This document shows positions 57,924-64,000 of a stretch of 64,000 nt of DNA, piece after piece. The stretch covers positions 73,455,257 through 73,519,256 of the forward strand of contig NC_060060.1 of assembly GCF_020283565.1 (NCBI RefSeq), read 5' to 3'. Each line of letters starts with the position of its first letter. Position 1 is the first letter of the stretch. This DNA comes from Trifolium pratense (Eukaryota > Streptophyta > Magnoliopsida > Fabales > Fabaceae). Made by a program: the position numbers and the translations under genes. The notes beneath the pieces were generated by a model. The model searched no databases and was not told where the DNA came from. It was given only the letters and a program-made list of their open reading frames with translations.

Positions 57924-59414
57924 TGATGCACCTAAAAATATGCTATTTATTTAGTTAATTTACTATTATATTTTAATTATTTTTATTTTGATTCCGAAGT
58001 TTTATATTATGAATTGTTACTTATTTCTCGTATTTTAAATAAACAAATAAAAATTGCACGAGTTGAAGAAAGGAGCGAAAACGGACCAAAAAGAAGCAAA
58101 ACCGGACAAAAAGGCCACACACGTGCAACCAATTGGGCCACACGTGTGCAGCCCACTCAAAAGCAATTCAAGCCTGCCAGCACAAACAAAGTGGCGCCTG
58201 CCACAAGGAACCAAAGTGGCGCCTGCCACTTTTCCATCATGACCGTCCCTCAAAATTCAATCGGACGGTGACGCGTGTTGTGAAATTAGTCCCACATCGG
58301 GCAGATTTCAACAGTAGTGCTTTGTATTTTAGTATAAATAGGTCCCTTTTCTCCACTTTCTAGACACACAACTTTGTAAGAATTAACTTGTAAAACGAGA
58401 ATATAACTCGTATAGTTAGTTGGAAAGAATTCTTAAGCCTTTGCGGGAATTCTTTCTAAAGTTGAATATTATTTTCTTTTGTGCTGACGTTATTCCTTGC
58501 AGCTTTTATCCAGGTTTCTATTTTATTTTCTTTCTTTTATTTTTCTTTATTGTTTTTATTTATTTATGCTTTATTTATTTATTTGCTTTATGTTTTTATT
58601 TCCCGCGCCACTTGAGATTTCTACTAGATAGTAAAAACTGAACATTGATTCTAATTCGGAAGAACGCCCACTTAGGATTAGAGTCGATAATTATTTCTAA
58701 TTCGGAAGAACGCCCACTTAGGATTAGAAGTAATTTAATTATATTTGGTTTTCAAAAAGTACTTTATTAGCGGATGTGAGACGAGAGTTTAGCATCACCT
58801 TTATAATCTACAACATTAGTCAAGATTCGCGATAGCTGAGATTAGTGTTTTTAAACCAATATAATTCGAAAACTTAATTGTTTACACCACTAAATATCTA
58901 GAAGTAATGCAACTACTTTGTAAAGTATTTTATTAATTTCATGATGAGAGTTGTGAGAGCTGGAAGTGAGAACGGCTTTCGCCTGGAGCATCGACTTTAT
59001 TAAAATACGACAACTAGGTGGTGTAGTAATTTTACTTAGCACGAAAACTACTTTGATAAGTATTTTATAATTTCATGATGAGAGTTGTGAGAGCTGGAAG
59101 TGAGAACGGCTTTCGCCTGGAGCATCGCTTTTATTAAAATACGACAATTAGATGCGGTAGTAATTTTAGTTAGCGCGAATTAAATATCGAAACCTGTGAA
59201 GCAACTAAGAGCTCATCCTAGCAATACGCTTTATTATTCTAAAAACCCAATAAAATATTTTCTTTTGTTTTATTTAAAAATTCTACTACTATTTACTATT
59301 TAGCCTTAGATTTACAACGTAACATTAGATAACGGTAGGTCGACTATTGGTCTCTGTGGGATCGATAATCTTTTAAAACTACACGCGGCAAGGCTGTATA
59401 CTTGCAGCGCATCA
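57924..59414 (+). repeat. 3' LTR of element B, rearranged
   Basis: 1491 bp, 148 bp shorter than the 5' LTR. The two agree closely up to TTTATTTCCCGC (about 58606) and again from the AACGCCCACTTAGGATTAGA block. Between these the 3' LTR has a different short sequence (GCCACTTGAGATTTCTACTA...) in place of the region 52930-53150 of the 5' LTR. Confidence 0.9.
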
Positions 59415-61243
59415 GTAGCATATGACTTCAAGTCTTCAAGATAGTGTTCAACACCTGTCATGTGTCTAGAACAGCCACTATCAAAGTACCATGTTTCTCT
59501 TGAAGAAGCTCTCAAGGATGTATGAGCTATTAGACCTGTGATCTTCTTCTTTTCTCTCCATTCCTGTCTTGTTGTAACATTAGGAAAGACAGGAGTATAG
59601 AATTCTTGATGAACTCTCCTTGGATATCCGTGCAGCCTATAGCAGAAAGGCCTAATATGTCCTTTCCTTCCACAATGATGACATGTCCAGTTATAGAATC
59701 TGGGCACAGGTTGTTCCATAAGATGTTGCAACAATCCTCCTGACACAAACGTGTTGTTGATTGGAGTATGTATAGTGGCATTGTTGAACTTCATCTGTTG
59801 CTTTACTCTTTCATGTTCAAAACCAATGGGCTTAGGTTTCCCGTAGTTTTGTCTTTGTAACATCTCTTCAAAGGCATCAGTACCTTTGGTCATCATTTTA
59901 GCCACTTTTGTGACTTGATCCAAGTCAGCATTTAACTTGGTCACTTCTTCACCTTGTTTAGCAACTTTACACAGGAGGTTAGACTTCTCCATTTCCAACT
60001 GTCGAATTTGACTACTCTGATCTTCAACCTTAATGTTGAGATTATTAATGTTCATGAGTAAATCATTTCTCTCAGCTTGTAGTTTGCCATTGATCTTCTT
60101 TTGTTTCTCCAATGCTTTGCAGACTTCTATACTTCTATTATGAAGATCTTTGTAAGTAGCAGCTAGTTCCTCATAAGTTACCTCCTCATCACATGATTCT
60201 GAGTCAGATACACAAACTCCTGTTAAAGCATTAACAAATTTGGCAGATTCTTCCTCCTCTGAATCTGTATCAGACCATGAAACCACAAGACTTTTCTTTT
60301 TCCTTTTTAGAAAGGTTGGACATTCAGGTCTGATATGGCCAAAACCTTCACATTCATGACATCTAACTCCTCTTTCATCTTCATTTGCCTTTTTCTGAGA
60401 ACTGGACTGTTTGTTGTTGTTGAATCGACCATTTGGCTTGGACCTTTGATCTACTTTCTTCATCAACTTGTTGAATTGTCTCCCTAGCATAGCCATAGAC
60501 TCAGCTAAGCTTTCTTCTCCTTCAGATTCAACTTGTAAGTCATTAGCAGTGCTTTTTGAGGAAAAAGCTAGATTCTTATCTTTCTTTTCATTTCTCCTGT
60601 TCAAGCCAATTTCATAGGTCTGAAGTGATCCTATGAGTTCATCTAAGTTTAGGCTGGAGAGATCATGAGTCTCCTCAATGGCTGTCACCTTCATATCAAA
60701 TCTTTTAGGCAAAGATCTGAGTATTTTTCCAACTAACTCCTCATCTGAGATAGGTTTTCCAAGCGCATCAAATGAATTTGCGAAATCAAGCACATTCATT
60801 TGAAAGTCATGAATGGTTTCTTCCTCCTTCATTCTGAGATTCTCAAAATTAATTTTGAGCATCTGAAGCTTAGATAGCTTCACTTTTGATGTTCCTTCAT
60901 GAGCCTTTCTCAGAATTTCCCAGGCATGCTTAGCAGTAATACATCTCTTTACAAGCCTGAACATGTTAGCATCCACACCATTGAAAATTGCATACAAGGC
61001 TTTGGAGTTGCCAAGTGCCAGATCATCCTCATCTTTTGTCCATTCATCATGTGGCTTCTTAACATCAGTTTTATTGCCATCTTTGTCAAGAACCATTGGT
61101 GGTTCCCATCCACGTAACACAGCCTTCCATGTCCTGCTGTCAATTGATTTTATGAAAGCCTCCATACGAGATTTCCAATAATCATAGTTCTCAGGACCTG
61201 TCAGTAAAGGGGGTTTAGACACTGACCCTCCTTCTTTATTCAT
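59415..61243 (-). pseudogene. Sirevirus A gag and protease start, cut by element B
   Basis: Starts MNKEGGSVSKPPLLTGPENY at 61243; about 609 codons until the element-B junction. A retrotransposon gag domain (W..R...FIKSIDSRTWKAVL; LQMLKINFENLRMKEEETIH) covers the first 220 residues. It is followed by a CCHC knuckle (CHECEGFGHIRPEC), a coiled coil (about 350-470), a second knuckle ([14 protein letters not shown]) and the protease motif [13 protein letters not shown]. The frame is open up to the insertion; the protein was interrupted by B, which makes A non-autonomous. Codons beyond 59414 in the same ORF are element B sequence. Confidence 0.93.
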
Positions 61244-61290
61244 TGTACCAGAAAGTACTCTCCCTGGAGCTCACCCAAAATAACAGAACA

Positions 61291-61312
61291 GGGTGCCTGC
61301 TCTGATGCCAAT
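61291..61312 (-). promoter_or_regulatory. Primer-binding site of Sirevirus A
   Basis: On the minus strand ATTGGCATCAGAGCAGGCAC follows the 5' LTR, as in element C; complementary to initiator tRNA-Met. Confidence 0.85.
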
Positions 61313-62319
61313 TGAAATTCTGGTATCACTAGAATGATGTTACCGAAGATGTCTCAACAACCACTTTATGAATAATGTTGTTTCTATTGTTGGCACATCT
61401 TACATAACATATAAAATACTGACAGAAAATAAATAAAGTGCACAAGTAATTGTTAACCCAGTTCAGCCAACTGCCTACTCTGGGGGATACCAATCCAGGA
61501 AGGAAATCCACTAATAGCTCTAGTTACTAAGACCTCCAGCAAACCCTAGGATTTACGCCTTAAACTAAGACCTCCAGCAAACCCCTGGTTTACGCCTTAT
61601 AACCTCGACACTACTCATGCAACTTCTGCCTAGGAACTCCTAGACATGAGATCCCATCTCACTTCCACTCACACAACACAACCTGTGTTGTTTAAACAAT
61701 GTTGGGAATGATGTGGCGACAACTTGCCAAGACAACACTTCACTTTTGCTTAAAAGCTTCAAGTGAATCACACACGGTACACTCCGTACTTCAAAGCTTA
61801 GGAGTCACCTTAAAATAATAAACTACTTCTTAACTCGTGTTATAGAATCCACAAGCAAGAATTACAATCAAACAATAAAAGACTCAACAAAGACTCAATA
61901 TGTGTAACTAATATTTTTCAATGAGATACCTAGTCTTGAGCTTGGTCTTCGTATATATAATAATTAGGCACGCTCCTCTTTCTTCACAAATGCTCAGACG
62001 CTCCTTGAGAATCATAAAGGATGATCTGATACTTTTTCAATCTTCATTAAGGATATATCAAGACTTTCCAAAAGTGTTTAAAGGACTTTATAAGATAGGA
62101 TAAGTCATCCAGCTATTCCATTAAGTTTGTCTTATCCTTAAAGCTCCTGATCAGATCAAATCTCCATTGAGCGTGCTCTTTAAGTGGATTTCCATATATA
62201 GCAGATGCTCTCATAAATGCGCGAGATTTCCTTGAATAAATATGATGTTGTAACATGTTTTCCAACATCTTGTTAGTATATTTGTTTTAGCAAAATTAAG
62301 CCAATTCAAATATCCAACA
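61313..62319 (-). repeat. 5' LTR of Sirevirus A
   Basis: 1007 bp, near-identical partner of 45202-46208. Followed on plus by TCACC, the second copy of the target duplication. Confidence 0.95.
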
Positions 62320-62838
62320 TCACCAAACAAAACTCAGCTCAGCATCAATTACAAAACCACCATATTACCTAAACACTAAAATCAAAAGGTATCTAACCTA
62401 ATTCCCAAATTAATTTACGAGTTCCACTAGAAAACCCTAATTCACAAATTGAAATCAAATTTAACAAACCCAAATTAAAATTTGATATCATTATATCTTA
62501 ATACCTAATTACAAATAAAGTTGTAAATCGTTTACCTTAATACGAGACGAGCATCTGATTTTTGAATGTCGAACTCGAACTTCGTTCAACAATGGTGGAG
62601 GAGCATCTGGTGAACGATAGAGTCTAAGATAAATGAGGTTGGGTGGTGAGAAAAAAAGATGTTGATGAACGATGAAACGACGAAGTTGAAGAAATCACTT
62701 CGTTCAACAATGGTGGACGAAGAACAAACAGGTTGGCTGGTGAATGGGGAAATACGAACAATGAAACAACAGATATTGTGATTTGATTATTTGATTTGAT
62801 TATTTGGGAATTATGATTAATAAAACAATATTAAGTTT
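62320..62838 (-). other. 5' UTR and promoter side of the MULE transposase
   Basis: Separated from the transposase ATG by Sirevirus A. A likely 5'-UTR exon ends at a minus-strand donor (TTAAG/GTAAACG, about 62535), pairing with the acceptor at 45179-45181. Two direct copies of CTTCGTTCAACAATGGTGGA occur at about 62580 and 62699. Confidence 0.5.
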
Positions 62839-63018
62839 GGGGTAATTTTGTAAGTTTTAATTTGGTAGGGACTTATTTGCAACATGAAGATGTATGGTAA
62901 GCCTTTCTACACCATATAATCCTATGTGGCAATTGACTAATTCAACTGTTTCATTAATTGGCCACAGTGGCGACTTCTTTCAATAAGTCAGTTTTTTGAC
63001 TTCTTCCTAGAATTCTCC
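62839..63018. repeat. Right TIR of the large Mutator-like element
   Basis: Inverted partner of 32839-33030; ends TTCTTCCTAGAATTCTCC and is followed by CCAAAATAT. Confidence 0.8.
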
Positions 63019-63498
63019 CCAAAATATATTCAACACTCACTTTTTCACTCCATATCATTTTCTCTTTCTTCCACCTAATCATTCAACACACATTCAACTT
63101 TTACCCTCTCCAATGGTTTTTCTATTCAACACCCTACCCCACCACTTTCTCTACCCCACCACTTTCTATTTCATATATATTCTTATTTAAATTTAAATTT
63201 TTGTTTTTATGATTAAATAAAATTATAATTATCGATTAAAATTAAATTAAAATAATTAACACTTAACGATTTATTTTTTAGTTTTTGTAATAAAAACAAA
63301 ATTTATTTAATGAAATTATACGATACAAATCATCTTAACTTAATTTAAAATACAACACACAAGTAACGTAATTAGTACGATACAAATATTTTGAAATGCA
63401 ATACAACACACAAGCAACATAATTAGTACGATACAAATAATTTAAAATGCGATAAACACACGAGCAGCAACGTAATAATTAGTACAATACAATAATCT
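63019..63498. other. Non-coding part of the Harbinger element
   Basis: CT-rich start with TTCAACACTCACT, CATTCAACACACATTCAAC and two copies of CTACCCCACCACTTTCT near 63136-63170, then AT-rich with three diverged copies of an AATTAGTACGATACAAATA block (63370-63440). Confidence 0.5.
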
Positions 63499-64000
63499 TC
63501 AATCACGTCCCATTCCAAACTTTGTCCATATGTGCTTTACTAAATCTGCTTGCAAATCTTGATGACCTTTTGGATCACGGAACTCGGATCTAGCACGCAC
63601 ATGATTTGCAAAAGCGGGTAACACCTCGGTCGAGTATGGTTGCGGTGCACTAGATCCACTTTCCTCAGATTGCTCAAAATCGGTCCAACGTTGAGCATAT
63701 GAGTCTCGTTCATCCTCAACAATCATATTATGTAATATGATGCATGATCTCATTATGATACCCAAATCGGCTATGTCCCACAAGCGAGCTGGTTCAAGGA
63801 TGATTTTAAATCGAGCTTGAAGAACTCCAAATGCACGTTCGATGTCCTTCCGATATCCCTCCTGATATTTTGCAAATAACTTATCGGGTTCACTTTGAGG
63901 AAGTCTAATCGATTTGACGAAAGTTGGATAAGAAGGGTAGATACCATCAGCTAGATAGTATGTCATATTATAGGGACGCTGATTCACAAAGAAATTAACA
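63499..64000 (-). CDS. PIF/Harbinger transposase, C-terminal part
   Basis: The frame is open to the window edge (167 codons seen), so the N-terminal part lies beyond 64000. YYLADGIYPSYPTFVKSI contains the second catalytic Asp of the DDE_4 (PIF/Harbinger) fold, and ERAFGVLQARFKIILEPARL the catalytic Glu, followed by the conserved HNMIVEDERD. Ends WTKFGMGRD at TGA (63499). No stops or frame breaks in the visible part. Confidence 0.92.
   Translation of the reverse strand, partial: VNFFVNQRPYNMTYYLADGIYPSYPTFVKSIRLPQSEPDKLFAKYQEGYRKDIERAFGVLQARFKIILEPARLWDIADLGIIMRSCIILHNMIVEDERDSYAQRWTDFEQSEESGSSAPQPYSTEVLPAFANHVRARSEFRDPKGHQDLQADLVKHIWTKFGMGRD

Larger units (their letters stand above)
52250..59414 (+). 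mobile_element. Element B: Athila-type derivative nested in Sirevirus A
   Basis: LTRs 52250-53888 and 57924-59414 start TGATGCACCTAAAAATATGC and end GCAGCGCATCA. The flanks repeat GTAGC (52245-52249 and 59415-59419). The primer site TTGGCGCCGTTGCCGGGGAC fits tRNA-Asp, the Athila/Ogre-type primer. The 4-kb interior has a gag-like ORF and an ORF-1/envelope-like ORF but no protease, reverse transcriptase or integrase. The polypurine tract is TTTAGGGGAG before the 3' LTR. It is opposite in orientation to its host element and splits the protease coding region. Confidence 0.93.
45202..62319 (-). mobile_element. Sirevirus A (SIRE-type Copia), carrying nested element B
   Basis: Minus-strand element with 1007-bp LTRs at both ends (61313-62319 is 5', 45202-46208 is 3'). 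The flanks repeat TCACC (45197-45201 and 62320-62324). Four substitutions were noticed between the LTRs, so insertion is recent. Order in its own sense: LTR, primer site, gag, (element B), pol, leaky stop, envelope-like frame, multiple polypurine tracts, LTR. Without B it would be about 9.95 kb, normal for a Sirevirus. Confidence 0.95.
32839..63018 (-). mobile_element. Large Mutator-like element with transposase and Ulp1 protease
   Basis: The left TIR (32839 onward: GGGAGCTTCTAGGGTGAAGT, then CACAAAACTGACTTCTTAAA) matches the inverted right end (63018 backward: GGAGAATTCTAGGAAGAAGT, then CAAAAAACTGACTTATTGAA). Looser similarity continues for about 170-200 bp to CAAATCAGTCCCCA / CAAATAAGTCCCTA. 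Both sides carry CCAAAATAT (32830-32838 and 63019-63027), a perfect 9-bp TSD. It encodes a FAR1/MULE transposase (42667-45171) and a Ulp1-type protease (35138-37768), both minus strand. Removing the 17.1-kb Sirevirus A leaves about 13 kb. Further cargo: two satellite arrays, a B3-like fragment and a LINE. MULEs carrying Ulp1 genes are known in plants (Kaonashi-like). Confidence 0.85.
32809..64000 (-). mobile_element. PIF/Harbinger element (outermost layer, right end outside window)
   Basis: Left end: TAA (32806-32808) followed by CCATGTACAATGGTCTCAAC, similar to PIF/Harbinger terminal repeats with their TAA/TTA target. Right part: sequence after 63019 leads to a Harbinger transposase C-terminus (63499-64000, minus). 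The two parts are joined across the perfect 9-bp duplication of the inserted Mutator-like element, so they were contiguous before that insertion. The other TIR lies outside the window. Confidence 0.5.

Overview
This is plant nuclear DNA, most likely from a dicot and probably a legume. That rests on AT-rich, intron-bearing genes with GT..AG splice sites, SIRE-type Copia retrotransposons with an envelope-like ORF, an Athila-type element with a tRNA-Asp primer site, Stowaway, hAT and Mutator-type elements, and a nuclear mitochondrial SDH4 gene. Legume is an inference from the overall style; no search was run. Host genes are few and transposons dominate.

Region 1 (1-8.5 kb). The first two exons of a B12D/MLRQ-like complex I gene (minus, 2.0-2.3 kb) are followed by a 345-bp TRIM element (TSD TTTTT). 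Next comes a 2.0-kb non-autonomous Mutator-like element (3085-5102, 9-bp TSD) carrying a nested hAT derivative (3365-4352). A SINE-like unit, simple repeats and mostly unassigned sequence fill the rest.

Region 2 (8.7-10.6 kb). About eight diverged copies of a 190-250 bp tandem repeat, with a Stowaway MITE in the last copy interval.

Region 3 (10.85-17.4 kb, plus). A six-exon gene encodes a 223-aa chimera: exons 1-4 read as the N-terminal part of a mitochondrial-type EF-P family protein, and exons 5-6 read in frame into succinate dehydrogenase subunit 4. Its introns carry a hAT MITE and a young, internally deleted Ty3/Gypsy chromovirus (TSD GAGGA).

Region 4 (18.7-22.7 kb, minus). Spliced fragments of unrelated genes (RPA-like, XRN exoribonuclease, alpha/beta hydrolase, one unrecognised) lie in one orientation, ending at a candidate Helitron 3' terminus.

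Region 5 (22.7-30.5 kb, plus). Sirevirus 'C': 5' LTR, gag-pol and envelope-like region with several stops, cut off at 30,523 by what looks like one end of a hAT element. No 3' LTR is visible.

Region 6 (32.8-64.0 kb). A four-level nest. The outer layer appears to be a PIF/Harbinger element (one TIR-like end near 32,809; transposase C-terminus at 63.5-64.0 kb). It is split by a large Mutator-like element (32839-63018, 9-bp TSD CCAAAATAT) that encodes a FAR1/MULE transposase and a multi-exon Ulp1-type protease, and contains two satellite arrays, a B3-like fragment and a truncated LINE. In the 5'-UTR intron of that transposase sits Sirevirus 'A' (45202-62319, minus, TSD TCACC). Within its gag-pol is an Athila-type derivative 'B' (52250-59414, plus, TSD GTAGC) that has lost pol but keeps a gag-like and an ORF-1/envelope-like frame. 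Both Sireviruses carry a UAG-CAG-UUA context between pol and the envelope-like frame, matching the leaky-stop signal known from SIRE1. TSDs and LTR ends were read directly; identities were judged by eye.
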